Below are positions 9,660 to 18,436 of a stretch of 57,140 nt of DNA, piece after piece. Every line of letters begins with the position of its first letter. The stretch's first letter is position 1. Source of the DNA: an uncultured Coriobacteriaceae bacterium (GTDB taxonomy: Bacteria; Actinomycetota; Coriobacteriia; Coriobacteriales; Atopobiaceae). The translations under genes were made by a program, and so were the position numbers. The stretch covers positions 1 to 57,140 of the forward strand of contig CADAQM010000019.1 of NCBI GenBank assembly GCA_902790135.1, read 5' to 3'. The notes under the pieces were generated by a model. That model had not been told where the DNA came from and did no database searches. It was given only the letters and a program-made list of their open reading frames with translations.

Positions 9660-9764
9660 CATGCCCGCCCACTCTGGCCGCGGAGCTTGCGGCGCGCAGA
9701 CGCCCTGTCGGTGCGCTAGGCTATTGACAGGGACGATGAGCTTCTCGCAATGGGGGAGACGACG

Positions 9765-11795
9765 ATGGCACGCAAGAGGCCGCACCATGGCAACACGAGG
9801 CGGGGCAACCCGCACGGAACGCGCAAGAAGGCGCAGGCGCTGATCAGTGGCACCATTCGTATCGCGCGGCCCGGTGCGGCGACGGTGGAGACGCCGGAGG
9901 GGGCCTTTGCCGTGGCACGCGGGGGCATTCACGAGGCCATGAACGGCGACGAGGTGCAGGTAAGCCTCGTCCACCGTGGCGGCACGGAGCCGATGGCGGT
10001 TGTCCGTGCGGTTCTCAAGCGCGCCACGCTGAGCTTTTTGGGCACCTATGCGCCGGCTGGCCCCCTAGGGGCCGTGACGCCGCTTGACGGGCGCATCTCG
10101 CACGACTTCTTTGTGCTGCCCGAGGACGGATGTGCCGAACGGCTGGGCGTGTCCAAGGGCGATGTGGTGGAAGCTCGCGTTCTGGAGTATCCGGCGCGCG
10201 GCACTGCAGGCGTGGTCACGATCGATCGGCGCGTGGGTGCGGCATCCGAGCTGGACCTGCTGGTGGAGACGGTCATCGCGTCGCATGGTCTGGCGACCGA
10301 GTTTGCCCCGTCAGTGCTCGAGCAGGCGGAGGGCTTGTCGTTGGACGTCACGGGAGAGCTTGCGGCGCATCCCAAGCGGCGCGACCTGCGCGAGCTGCTC
10401 ACCTTTACGATCGATCCGACCGATGCGCGCGACTTCGACGACGCGGTGAGCGCGCGTCGGCTGGATGACGGCGGCTACGAGGTCGGCGTGCACATCGCGG
10501 ACGTGACGAGCTACCTGCCCTGGGGCTCGCCGATGGATCTCGAGGCTCAGCAGCGCACCTGCTCGGTCTACCTGGTCGATCGCGTGCTGCCAATGCTGCC
10601 CGAGCGCCTGTGCAACGACCTCTGCTCGCTCAGGCCCGACGAGGACCGGCTGACCATGACGGTGATGCTCACGCTCGACGCCAAGGGCAAGGTGCTGAAG
10701 TCACGTGCCATGGCATCGGCAATCCGCTCGCACGCGCGGCTCGACTACGCCACGGCAGACGCCCTGCTTGCGGGGGAGATTGGCGCCGACGAGCTGCCTT
10801 GCGCGGCCAAGGACGCCGCTGGCGTGGCCGAGGCTATCGTGCTTCTCGATGAGGTCGCACGCCTGCGCCGGGAATTCAGGCGCAAGCGCGGGGCGGTCGA
10901 CTTCGAGACGCGCGAGGCTAAGGTGATCCTCAACGAGAAGGGCAGGCCTACGGGGGTCTCCGTGCGGCAGGTGACGCGTGCCACCAGCCTGATCGAGGAG
11001 GCCATGCTCATGGCCAACGAGGCCGTGGCAAAGATGCTGGCCGAGCGCGACATGCCTGCGGCGTATCGCGTGCACGAGCGTCCCGCTCCCGAGAGCCTCT
11101 CCGAGACGCTGCCTGTGCTCCACGAACTGCGCCTGCTGGAGGCGGGCGATGCCGAGCGCCTCGTGGCAGGCGACCCGTACGTGGTGCAGGACGTCCTGGC
11201 GCGCGCGAAGGGCACGCCAGGGGAGTACCTGGCAAGCTCCTTGCTCCTGCGTGCGCAGAAGCGGGCTATCTATCTGCCGCATAACCTCGGTCACTACGCG
11301 CTCGGCGCCTCGGCCTACTGCCACTTCACGTCGCCCATCAGGCGCTATCCGGATGTGACGGTGCATCGTGCGATCAAAGCCCTGCTGTCCGGCAAGGTGG
11401 AGTCTGCCGAGCAGCGGCAGATTGGGCTGGCATTGCCGCAGATCTGCCGGACCTGCTCCGAGCGCGAGCGCGTGGCGGACGCGGCCTCACGCGAGTCGCA
11501 GAAGATCAAGATGGCAGAGCTCTACGCTGACAAGATCGGCGAGAGCTTCTCGGGCATCGTGGTGGGCTGCGAGCGCTACGGCCTCTTTGTCATGCTCGAC
11601 GACACCTGCGCCGAGGGGCTCCTGCCCACGCGCGCGCTGGGCGAGGAGTGGTTCACCTACGATGACACGCGCCTGGCCCTGATTGGCGAGGAGAGTGGCC
11701 GCACCTATCGGCTCGGCCAGCGCGTGGCCGTCAAGGTGGTGGAGACCAACCCCGCGCGCGGGCAGATCGACTTCGCGCTTGCCGGAAGCCGATGA
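9765..11795 (+). CDS. rnr: Ribonuclease R (RNB-family 3'-5' exoribonuclease)
   Basis: RNase R degrades structured RNA 3' to 5' and takes part in mRNA and rRNA quality control, including tmRNA-linked decay. 676 aa. The N-terminus is basic (MARKRPHHGNTRRG), followed by a cold-shock/OB region, the RNB catalytic domain with the metal-binding signature TIDPTDARDFDDAVS near residues 215-229 (the four Asp of RNase II/R), and a C-terminal S1 domain. ATG 9765 is preferred because GGGGGAG (9752-9758) lies 6 nt upstream; ATG 9750 is in frame but has no site. It sits upstream of a TPR gene and smpB, a common functional association since SmpB-tmRNA recruits RNase R. Confidence 0.93.
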   Translation: MARKRPHHGNTRRGNPHGTRKKAQALISGTIRIARPGAATVETPEGAFAVARGGIHEAMNGDEVQVSLVHRGGTEPMAVVRAVLKRATLSFLGTYAPAGPLGAVTPLDGRISHDFFVLPEDGCAERLGVSKGDVVEARVLEYPARGTAGVVTIDRRVGAASELDLLVETVIASHGLATEFAPSVLEQAEGLSLDVTGELAAHPKRRDLRELLTFTIDPTDARDFDDAVSARRLDDGGYEVGVHIADVTSYLPWGSPMDLEAQQRTCSVYLVDRVLPMLPERLCNDLCSLRPDEDRLTMTVMLTLDAKGKVLKSRAMASAIRSHARLDYATADALLAGEIGADELPCAAKDAAGVAEAIVLLDEVARLRREFRRKRGAVDFETREAKVILNEKGRPTGVSVRQVTRATSLIEEAMLMANEAVAKMLAERDMPAAYRVHERPAPESLSETLPVLHELRLLEAGDAERLVAGDPYVVQDVLARAKGTPGEYLASSLLLRAQKRAIYLPHNLGHYALGASAYCHFTSPIRRYPDVTVHRAIKALLSGKVESAEQRQIGLALPQICRTCSERERVADAASRESQKIKMAELYADKIGESFSGIVVGCERYGLFVMLDDTCAEGLLPTRALGEEWFTYDDTRLALIGEESGRTYRLGQRVAVKVVETNPARGQIDFALAGSR

Positions 11796-11887
11796 TGGCC
11801 TAGCGCCGTCCGCGCCGTCCGCACAAGGCTCTAAAAGCCGGGCCACTCGGGTAGACTGGTGAGCGTAAGCATTTGCAAGGGAGCACC

Positions 11888-12733
11888 ATGAACAATACCA
11901 ACCTTTCCGACCAGCTGCTTGAGGCTGAGAGCCTGCTCGTGCAGGGCCAGCCCGAGCTCGCGCTGGAGTTTTTGGCTCGTCTCGCCGAGGATGCCGAGGA
12001 GTACGTGGACCGCAACTGCCCCACGACCGACGAGCTGCAGTGGTTCAGCTTTCCCACGATCTTCGAGCGGCTGGCGTATCGACGCGTCGAGCAGGACCCG
12101 CGCGAGCTGCGCGATGTGGGCGAGCCCCTCGATCGCCTGTATGCCGACCTGGCGCTGGCCTCGGTGCACTGTGGCGACTACGATGGAGCCGCGGCGGCAC
12201 TGCGCCAGGCCATCCGCTGGAACCCCATGGGCTGCGAGCACAGACTCAATCTCGCTGACCTCTGCCGCATCTCGGGAGACCTGCGCGAGCATCTTGCGCT
12301 GTCCTTCTCGGTGTTCGAGCGTGCCAGCGAGGCGGCGCATCTGGTGAGGGCCTACCTCAACTTTGCCGACTACTTCAAGGCGGCGGAGCAGCCCAAGGTT
12401 GCGGCCGCAGCGCTGCACGTGGCGCGGCGCATCGATGCGGGCGACTCGTCCGTGCGCGCGGCGCTCGAGCAGGCTGCCGGCACCGATGCCGACCCGGACA
12501 CCGTGACCGACGAGCAGGCAGCTGAGCTGCTTGAGGAGCAGGGCCTGCCCGAGGGCGCAAACGCCGAGGTGGCCATCTGCCTGCTCATGTGCGCGGGCGA
12601 CGCCGCCGCCATGGGGGACCGCAACACGGCGACCAACCTCACCATCCGCGCGCGCGACCTGGTGGGCGAGAAGGCTGCCATGGCGCTTCTTGCGCTGATC
12701 AACGGCGAGGGCGAGGAGGCCGAGGATGCCTAA
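11888..12733 (+). CDS. TPR-like protein of unknown function, upstream of smpB
   Basis: A 281-aa soluble, Ala/Leu/Glu-rich helical protein. Repeated helix pairs such as LYADLALASVHCGDYDGAAAALRQAIRWNP resemble tetratricopeptide repeats, which bind partner proteins. No catalytic motif, signal peptide or membrane segment is visible. ATG 11888 has an AAGGGAG site. Its last 8 nt overlap the start of smpB, so it is probably translationally coupled to smpB; with rnr upstream, a role in RNA or ribosome quality control is conceivable but is only inferred from position. I do not recognise a named family. Confidence 0.75.
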   Translation: MNNTNLSDQLLEAESLLVQGQPELALEFLARLAEDAEEYVDRNCPTTDELQWFSFPTIFERLAYRRVEQDPRELRDVGEPLDRLYADLALASVHCGDYDGAAAALRQAIRWNPMGCEHRLNLADLCRISGDLREHLALSFSVFERASEAAHLVRAYLNFADYFKAAEQPKVAAAALHVARRIDAGDSSVRAALEQAAGTDADPDTVTDEQAAELLEEQGLPEGANAEVAICLLMCAGDAAAMGDRNTATNLTIRARDLVGEKAAMALLALINGEGEEAEDA

Positions 12734-13220
12734 GGCGAGCGACGGCAAGGCGCAGGGCAAGCGGGGCAAGAAGACCATCGCCCGCAACCGCTCGGCACGC
12801 CACAACTACGAGATTATCGAGACCTTCGAGGCCGGTCTGGTTTTGACGGGCACCGAGGTCAAGAGCCTGCGCGAACGCGCATGCCAGCTCTCCGACGCGT
12901 TCTGCATCATCCGCAAGGGCGAGGTGTGGCTGGTCAACGCGCACATCCACCCGTACTCGAACGGCGGCGTGTGGAACGTCGACCCCGACCGCCGCCGCAA
13001 GCTGCTTCTGCACCGTCGGCAGATCGACAACCTCGACGGGCGGCTGCGCACCAAGGGCCTGGCCCTGGTACCCTTGGAGATGTACTTCGACGAGCGCAAC
13101 CGCGTCAAGCTGCAGCTTGGCGTGGGTCACGGCAAGAAGCTCTATGACAAGCGTCATGACATGGCCAAACGCCAGAGCGATCTGGACATCCGGCGCGCGC
13201 TCAAGGAGCGCAGCCGCTAG
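12726..13220 (+). CDS. smpB: SsrA-binding protein SmpB
   Basis: SmpB binds tmRNA and brings it to stalled ribosomes for trans-translation. 164 aa: a basic N-terminus, the OB-fold core NYEIIETFEAGLVLTGTEVK, the conserved LRERACQLSDAFC and AHIHPYSNG segments, and a basic C-terminal tail (GHGKKLYDKRHDMAKR...) that enters the mRNA channel. The ATG overlaps the preceding TPR gene by 8 nt. The tmRNA gene itself lies about 0.8 kb downstream on the other strand. Confidence 0.97.
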   Translation: MPKASDGKAQGKRGKKTIARNRSARHNYEIIETFEAGLVLTGTEVKSLRERACQLSDAFCIIRKGEVWLVNAHIHPYSNGGVWNVDPDRRRKLLLHRRQIDNLDGRLRTKGLALVPLEMYFDERNRVKLQLGVGHGKKLYDKRHDMAKRQSDLDIRRALKERSR

Positions 13221-13280
13221 GTGACATAGCATGTGTGGCCAAGGGCTCGCATGGGGATGCGGGCGAGAGAGGAGACAGGC

Positions 13281-13787
13281 ATGGATGCGACGGCTCTGTA
13301 CAAGTTCCAGTCCGGGCTGTATGTGGTCTCGGCGGCAACCGAGGATGACTATGGTGCGTGCGTGATCAACACGGGCCTGCAGCTCACGAGCGAGCCCCTT
13401 CAGGTGCAGGTGGTGGTCAACAAGCAGAACCACACCGAGGGCGTCATCGAGAAGGCCGGCCACTTCGCTCTCTGCCCCATCACGCAGGACGCGGACATGC
13501 CCTTCATCGGGCGCTTCGGCTTCCGCACCTCTACGACCTTCGAGAAGTTTGGCGGCATCGAGAAGCGCGAGACCATCCTGGGCGACCCCTATACCCCCGC
13601 ATGTACGGCTTGCGTACTGGCCTGCGAGGTCGTGCAGACGCTCGACGTGGGCACGCACATGATCTTCGTGGGTGAGGTCAAAGACGCCGAGGTGCTTTCT
13701 GACGCCACGCCGATGACCTATGCCTACTATCACAGCACGCTCAAAGGCAAGACGCCGCCCAAGGCAAGCAGCTACATCAAGGAGTAG
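13281..13787 (+). CDS. Flavin reductase-like FMN-binding protein
   Basis: A 168-aa protein of the flavin reductase-like (FMN-binding split barrel) family, similar to the N-terminal flavin domain of high-molecular-weight rubredoxin. It starts MDATALYKFQSGLYVVSA, the usual start of this group, with the family features of a short beta-barrel core and VVVNKQNHTEGVIEKAGHF. It may pass electrons between NAD(P)H, flavin and an acceptor; a rubredoxin-like gene is encoded 0.7 kb away on the other strand. GAGAGGAG upstream supports ATG 13281. Substrate unknown. Confidence 0.85.
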   Translation: MDATALYKFQSGLYVVSAATEDDYGACVINTGLQLTSEPLQVQVVVNKQNHTEGVIEKAGHFALCPITQDADMPFIGRFGFRTSTTFEKFGGIEKRETILGDPYTPACTACVLACEVVQTLDVGTHMIFVGEVKDAEVLSDATPMTYAYYHSTLKGKTPPKASSYIKE

Positions 13788-13809
13788 CTTCGAGAGAAAC
13801 GGAATGAAA

Positions 13810-13844
13810 GAGGGGCCCTTCCGCACTCGTCGGAAGGGCTCCTC
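13810..13844. terminator. Hairpin terminator, probably bidirectional
   Basis: GAGGGGCCCTTCCG pairs with CGGAAGGGCTCCTC. On the plus strand it follows the flavin reductase gene without a U-run. On the minus strand it is followed by TTTCATT and could end any transcript coming through the palindromic element at 13853-14003. Confidence 0.7.
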
Positions 13845-13852
13845 GGCAATTA

Positions 13853-14003
13853 CATGGTGGAGGTGCGGAGAATCCGCGTCTCGCCTCCGGCGATCCGCAT
13901 TCGCTCGACGGGCTGGCGCCCGTCTCCCGCGTCGTCTACGGACAGGCCACTGGCCTGTCCGCTTGACGGCTCCGCCCTGCACAGAGTTCGATTCTCCGCT
14001 GCG
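13853..14003 (-). repeat. Palindrome-rich element with duplicated tmRNA 3' end
   Basis: A 22-bp segment (CATGGTGGAGGTGCGGAGAA then TC) occurs at 13853-13874 and again, identical, at 14053-14074, where it is the tmRNA 3' end. The other edge of this element (13984-13999) is a perfect 16-bp inverted copy of the tmRNA T-arm segment at 14065-14080. Read on the minus strand, outer arms GCGGAGAATC and GATTCTCCGC enclose three consecutive hairpins: a 10-bp stem around GGCCAGTGGCC (about 13939-13962), a 7-bp stem GACGGGC/GCCCGTC (about 13906-13923) and TCGCC/GGCGA (about 13881-13893). It lies between two terminators. It may be a small mobile or repeat element targeting tmRNA ends, an att-like scar, or a structured RNA; the sequence does not decide. 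Confidence 0.6.
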
Positions 14004-14005
14004 CA

Positions 14006-14045
14006 CAAGAAAGCGGGCCACGGCTGTGATGCGCCGCGACCCGCT
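14006..14045 (-). terminator. tmRNA terminator
   Basis: On the minus strand, just after the tmRNA CCA end, AGCGGGTCGCGGC pairs with GCCGTGGCCCGCT (13 bp, two G-U pairs, 8-nt loop) and is followed by TTTCTT. This is a clear intrinsic terminator for ssrA. Confidence 0.85.
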
Positions 14046-14054
14046 GATTCGTCA

Positions 14055-14433
14055 TGGTGGAGGTGCGGAGAATCGAACTCCGGTCCAAAGCCATCCCCTG
14101 GCAGGTGTCTCCAAGCTCAGTCCCAAGCTCAGTCGTCACTTGGGATTCGAGCGCGTTGCACGTGGCGACCAGCGCTTCGCACCCTAGCTGGTTCGATCTT
14201 GGCCTGCGGCATACCAGCTACGTCCGCAGGAGCATCCCCCTAAAATGACGTCGCCCCGGGAGCGAGGGAAACCCCCGGTTAGACGCGCCGACTTATGTTA
14301 TGCGGCGAGGGCGTAGTCGCCCACATAAGAGTTGTCGTCAATTCATTTTGACGGTACCCCTGTTTAACGTGGCGAGGAGACCACGGCTTGCTGCCCACCT
14401 CAGAACAACCCTGTCGAAACCAGTCAAGAACGG
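14055..14433 (-). ncRNA. ssrA: Transfer-messenger RNA (tmRNA)
   Basis: tmRNA rescues stalled ribosomes by adding a degradation tag. The 3' end reads CGGAGTTCGATTCTCCG (T-arm) then CACCTCC-A-CCA at 14055-14061. The D-arm-like TGGTTTCGACAGGG lies at 14409-14422. The tag frame is at 14298-14339 and encodes (A)DDNSYVGDYALAA then TAA, a typical LAA-type degron; the resume codon is probably GAC at 14337-14339. The 5' end is placed 11 nt before the D-arm by analogy to other tmRNAs, but the bases there (CCGTTCTTGAC) do not pair with the 3' acceptor strand, which needs about GGAGGTG. A -10-like TACAAT (14449-14454) lies just upstream. The 3' boundary is firm; the 5' boundary is uncertain. Confidence 0.88.
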
Positions 14434-14471
14434 TCGTACAACGATGGGATTGTACCCATCTTCGGGTCGAT

Positions 14472-14609
14472 TTAGTCCTCGACCAGCTCGAACATCTCAG
14501 GGCCAACGCCGCAGACTTCGCACACGAAGTCGTCGGGCAGCTCGGGGGTGTCGACGGTGACTTCCCAGCCACAAACGGTGCACACGAACGTGTAGGTCTC
14601 CTCAGCCAT
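14472..14609 (-). CDS. Rubredoxin-like small metalloprotein
   Basis: A 45-aa protein with two CxxC knuckles, CTVCGW and CEVCGVG, 13 residues apart, matching the short rubredoxin fold seen at the C-terminus of rubrerythrins. It should bind one iron with four Cys and act in electron transfer. ATG 14609 is preceded by a GAGGAGG-type site. It is transcribed toward ssrA, whose probable promoter begins within about 20 bp of its stop. The flavin reductase-like protein at 13281-13787 is a possible partner, which is inference. Confidence 0.8.
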   Translation of the reverse strand: MAEETYTFVCTVCGWEVTVDTPELPDDFVCEVCGVGPEMFELVED

Positions 14610-14729
14610 TACGGCCTCCTCTCCAATCACGCCGCCCCTCGCGGCGAGTTGTATGCAGCTTATCACCTTTTGTGTCGCTGGCAAGGGGCTATGATGTGGG
14701 TACCAGAGTTGGCATCGAGCGGAGGAATC

Positions 14730-15617
14730 ATGGCACACGGCGGAAACGCGCTCATCCTCGAGGGTGGCGGATTCAGAGGCATCTTTACTGCGGGCGTGCT
14801 CGACGTGCTGCAGGAGCAGGGCATCTATGGGTTCGACAGCGTTTGGGGCGTGTCGGCTGGGGCTATCAATGCCGCCAACTACAAGAGCCGCCAGCTTGGC
14901 CGCTCTATGCGCATCATCCTGGCGTTCCGTGACGACAAGCGGTTCATGTCGCTGTGGTCGTGGGCCAAGACCGGCGACATTGCCGGCGCGGACTTCATGT
15001 ACGACGAGGTGCAGAACCGTCTGGACCCTTTTGACAACGAGACCTTCAACGCCAACCCGTTGCGGATGTACGCGGTGGCAACCGACACGATGTTTGGCAC
15101 GGCCACCTATCTGCCGTGCGTGACCTTCCCAGACGACGTGATCAAGGTGCGCGCCTCTGCCTCGCTGCCGATGGTGTCCAACCGGGTCGAGATTGACGGA
15201 CACCTCTATCTGGACGGAGGCACCGCAGACTCGATCCCCTTTGCTGTCGCGCTGGGCCTGGAGGGCTCGCCGCGGGTTGAGGGGCACACTCCTGCAGAGC
15301 GTGCCCTAGTGGTGTGCACGCGCGAGCGCGGGTTTATCAAGACCAACAACACCGAGCAGATGTACCTGCGCTCGCATCGCTACTACGGCTATGGCTACTA
15401 CACCGATGCGCTTGCCTCGCGTGCGGACCGCTACAACGCGTGTCGCCGTCAGCTCTTCGAGCTCGAGGAGCAGGACAGGGTGCTGGTCATCGAGCCGCCT
15501 CGGCCTGTCGAGGTGGGAAACACGGGCGCCGAGGGCGGTAAGCTGCTGGAGCTGTATCTGCAGGGTCGGACGGCAGCCGAGCAAAAGCTCGATCAGCTCC
15601 GCGAGCTTGCTGGATAG
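14730..15617 (+). CDS. Patatin-like phospholipase/hydrolase
   Basis: 295-aa patatin-family serine hydrolase with all hallmark motifs: the oxyanion-hole loop EGGGFRG near residue 11, the nucleophile elbow GVSAG near 40, and the catalytic Asp in LDGGTADSIP near 160. This pattern fits bacterial YjjU/RssA-type proteins that cleave acyl chains of lipids or act as regulators. No signal peptide is visible, so it is probably cytoplasmic. ATG 14730 has GGAGG 4 nt upstream, and a -10-like TATGAT lies at 14690-14695. It stands alone between the rubredoxin-like gene and rplM. Confidence 0.9.
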   Translation: MAHGGNALILEGGGFRGIFTAGVLDVLQEQGIYGFDSVWGVSAGAINAANYKSRQLGRSMRIILAFRDDKRFMSLWSWAKTGDIAGADFMYDEVQNRLDPFDNETFNANPLRMYAVATDTMFGTATYLPCVTFPDDVIKVRASASLPMVSNRVEIDGHLYLDGGTADSIPFAVALGLEGSPRVEGHTPAERALVVCTRERGFIKTNNTEQMYLRSHRYYGYGYYTDALASRADRYNACRRQLFELEEQDRVLVIEPPRPVEVGNTGAEGGKLLELYLQGRTAAEQKLDQLRELAG

Positions 15618-15629
15618 CCTCTCGCAGCG

Positions 15630-15666
15630 AGTGACACATTCGCTCCGTGGGAGTTAGTGTGTCACT
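15630..15666. repeat. Short interspersed palindrome (TGACACA type), copy 1
   Basis: AGTGACACA (15630-15638) pairs with TGTGTCACT (15658-15666), with an inner CTCC/GGAG stem. A 35-nt relative in the opposite orientation is at 18349-18383. The two copies share arms and an inner CTCCGTG-type core. It lies in the 225-bp gap between the patatin gene and rplM, where it may also act as a terminator although no U-run follows. Confidence 0.65.
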
Positions 15667-15842
15667 GGCGAGCTGTGGTGTGCATAGCTTGTGACCAGCA
15701 AAGTTTTTCTTCCAGTACCCCTCTTGTCGTGCTATTCTTTGAAGGCTTCTTTTGCAGAGCCCCGTAATCTCTGACAAGAAAAAAGCACGCGCCAACCAGT
15801 CCAGGGGTTGTCGCACACCGTATGTATCTATGGAGGAGTCAA

Positions 15843-16283
15843 GTGAAGAAGTCGACTCATTACGCCAAGCCCGGCGAGGTCGAGCGCAAGTGGGTGCTCA
15901 TCGACGCTGATGGCGTTACCCTCGGTCGCCTTGCCACCAAGGCTGCCATGATCCTTCGTGGCAAGAACAAGCCCCAGTTCACCCCGCACACCGACACCGG
16001 TGACTTCGTGGTCATCATCAACGCCGACAAGGTCGTGCTCTCCGGCAACAAGGCGGAGTCCAAGTTCTACTGGCGTTACTCTGGTTGGCTGGGTGGCCTG
16101 AAGACCGAGTCCTACAAGGAGGCCATGGCCAAGAAGCCCGAGTGGGTTGTCGAGCACGCCGTCAAGGGCATGCTGCCGCACACCACCCTCGGCCGCAAGC
16201 AGGGCATGAAGCTCAAGGTCTACGCTGGCCCCGAGCATCCGCATGCGGCTCAGAACCCCGTCAAGATCGATCTGGAGGCGTAA
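15843..16283 (+). CDS. rplM: 50S ribosomal protein L13
   Basis: L13, an early-assembly protein of the large subunit that binds 23S rRNA. 146 aa, family length. Conserved segments: [16 protein letters not shown] near 15-30, [18 protein letters not shown] near 55-72, and [13 protein letters not shown] near 105-117. GTG 15843 is chosen because GGAGGAG (15832-15838) lies 4 nt upstream; the frame stays open upstream but without a better start. rpsI follows 3 bp later, the usual rplM-rpsI operon. The 120-bp leader could hold an autoregulatory site; none was recognised. Confidence 0.97.
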   Translation: MKKSTHYAKPGEVERKWVLIDADGVTLGRLATKAAMILRGKNKPQFTPHTDTGDFVVIINADKVVLSGNKAESKFYWRYSGWLGGLKTESYKEAMAKKPEWVVEHAVKGMLPHTTLGRKQGMKLKVYAGPEHPHAAQNPVKIDLEA

Positions 16284-16286
16284 CCG

Positions 16287-16682
<396 letters not shown>

Positions 16683-16704
16683 GCTTTACTCCTTTTGCAC
16701 CATC

Positions 16705-16735
16705 AAGGCCCGTCGGATTTCCGGCGGGCCTTTTT
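16705..16735 (+). terminator. Rho-independent terminator of rplM-rpsI
   Basis: AAGGCCCGTCGGA pairs with TCCGGCGGGCCTT (one G-U pair) and is followed by TTTTT. A strong intrinsic terminator 22 bp after the rpsI stop. Confidence 0.92.
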
Positions 16736-16897
16736 CGTGGAGCGGCTGGCGCCAAGCAATCGCTGCTCGCCTCTTGGGATGCTTACCCCGGCCACGCTGC
16801 TCATATTCTGTTTCTGACCAGAGTGCGTGGGTGCCCATGCCGCCTTCCTGCTAGAATCAGGCAGATTCATAGGAAATAACGCCTAGGGGAGATAGCA

Positions 16898-18241
16898 ATG
16901 AAGTACTTTGGAACCGATGGCTTCCGCGGTCGCGCCAACGAGGGCCTCAACGTCGAGCATGCCTATCAGATCGGTCGCTTTGTCGGCTGGTACTATGGCC
17001 TGCGCCAGGACCGCAAGGCGCGCATCGTGCTTGGCAAGGATACCCGCCGCTCGAGCTACATGTTTGAGTCCGCGCTGGTCAGCGGTCTTGTCGCCAGCGG
17101 TGCCGATGCCTACATGCTGCACGTCATCCCCACTCCGGGTGTGAGCTACGTCACGGCGGACGGCGCCTTCGACTGCGGCATCATGATCACCGCCAGCCAC
17201 AACCCCTACGGCGACAACGGCATCAAGCTCGTCAACCAGAACGGCGAGAAGATGGACGAGGCGGTGCTCAAGCAGGTTGAGGCCTATATCGACGGCGAGA
17301 TTGACGTGCCTCTGGCAACCGGCGACAAGATCGGCTGCACGGTCGACTTCATGCAGGGCCGCAACCGCTACATCGCCCACCTCATCGCAAGCGCCAACTT
17401 CAGCCTGCAGGGCGTGCGCGTGGGTCTCGACTGCGCCAACGGTGCGGCCTCGAGCGTTGCCAAGCCCGTCTTTGACGCCCTGGGTGCTGACGTCTACGTG
17501 TTCAACAACACGCCCAACGGCTTCAACATCAACGTCAACTGCGGCTCCACGCACATCGAGGAGATGCAGAGCTACGTCCTGCGCAACAACCTCGACGTGG
17601 GCTTTGCCTATGACGGCGACGCGGACCGTTGCCTGGCCGTTGATGACCGTGGCCACGTGGTCGACGGCGACCTGATTCTGTACGTGTGCGGACGCTACCT
17701 CAACAAGCACGGCGGCCTCGCCAAGTCCACGATCGTCCCCACCGTCATGAGCAACTTCGGCTTCTTCAAGGCGCTCGACGAGATTGGCATCAACTACGAG
17801 AGCACCGACGTGGGCGACAAGTACGTCTATGCCTGCATGCGCGAGAACGGCTACAGCCTGGGTGGCGAGCAGAGTGGCCACATCATCTTTGGCGACATCG
17901 AGAACACGGGCGACGGCATCATGACGAGCCTGCGCATCATGGAGGCGGTGCGCTCGGAGAAGGAGAGCCTCTCCACGCTCGTGCGTCCGGTCAAGCTCTA
18001 TCCGCAGCTGCTTGTCAACGTGCCGGTCACCGACCGCGATGCGGCCATGGCAGATCCCGCCGTGAAGGCTGCCGAGAAGAAGGCCAACGAGTTCCTCGCC
18101 GGCAACGGACGCTGCTTCGTGCGCGCAAGCGGCACCGAGCAGCTCGTGCGCATCCTGGCCGAGGCTCCGACCGACGAGCTCTGCAAGCAGGCGGACGACA
18201 TTGTCCTGGCTGCCGTGGAGAAGTATCGCGCCGCGGAGTAG
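16898..18241 (+). CDS. glmM: Phosphoglucosamine mutase
   Basis: GlmM converts glucosamine-6-phosphate to glucosamine-1-phosphate for UDP-GlcNAc synthesis, feeding peptidoglycan and surface glycans. 447 aa, family length. The N-terminus KYFGTDGFRGRAN is typical, the catalytic phosphoserine lies in ITASHNPYGDNGIK near residue 100, the metal site DGDADRCLAVD near 240, and the C-terminal phosphate-binding loop RASGTEQLVRI near 408. ATG 16898 has an AGGGGA site. It is transcribed alone; glmS, the preceding step, is 10 kb downstream. Confidence 0.95.
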   Translation: MKYFGTDGFRGRANEGLNVEHAYQIGRFVGWYYGLRQDRKARIVLGKDTRRSSYMFESALVSGLVASGADAYMLHVIPTPGVSYVTADGAFDCGIMITASHNPYGDNGIKLVNQNGEKMDEAVLKQVEAYIDGEIDVPLATGDKIGCTVDFMQGRNRYIAHLIASANFSLQGVRVGLDCANGAASSVAKPVFDALGADVYVFNNTPNGFNINVNCGSTHIEEMQSYVLRNNLDVGFAYDGDADRCLAVDDRGHVVDGDLILYVCGRYLNKHGGLAKSTIVPTVMSNFGFFKALDEIGINYESTDVGDKYVYACMRENGYSLGGEQSGHIIFGDIENTGDGIMTSLRIMEAVRSEKESLSTLVRPVKLYPQLLVNVPVTDRDAAMADPAVKAAEKKANEFLAGNGRCFVRASGTEQLVRILAEAPTDELCKQADDIVLAAVEKYRAAE

Positions 18242-18348
18242 GGACACGCGGAGCCTTCGGGTAAACATTGCGCTAATTGAGGCGGCGTGTCGGTGGCAAG
18301 AGTCACCGTCGCGCCGCTTTTCCACCTCTCAATGTGCCACCCAACCGG

Positions 18349-18383
18349 GTGACACATTTACTCTCACGGAGCAAGTGTGTCAC
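18349..18383. repeat. Short interspersed palindrome (TGACACA type), copy 2
   Basis: GTGACACATTTACTC is matched in reverse by GAGCAAGTGTGTCAC. The reverse complement of this 35-nt unit resembles the copy at 15631-15665. It lies between glmM and the HAD gene, about 50 bp before the latter's ribosome binding site. Confidence 0.65.
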
Positions 18384-18436
18384 GGGCGTTAGACTGGGTA
18401 CTATGGGACGAGGGATACCGGGGAAGGGGATGCACA

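Noticed and set aside
9724..9729. TTGACA as -35 of an rnr promoter
   Set aside because: No acceptable -10 lies 16-18 nt downstream, and the start codon would be too close.
13855..14055. A full tRNA gene within the palindromic element
   Set aside because: There is no anticodon arm or D-arm; only tmRNA T-arm and acceptor-like ends are present.
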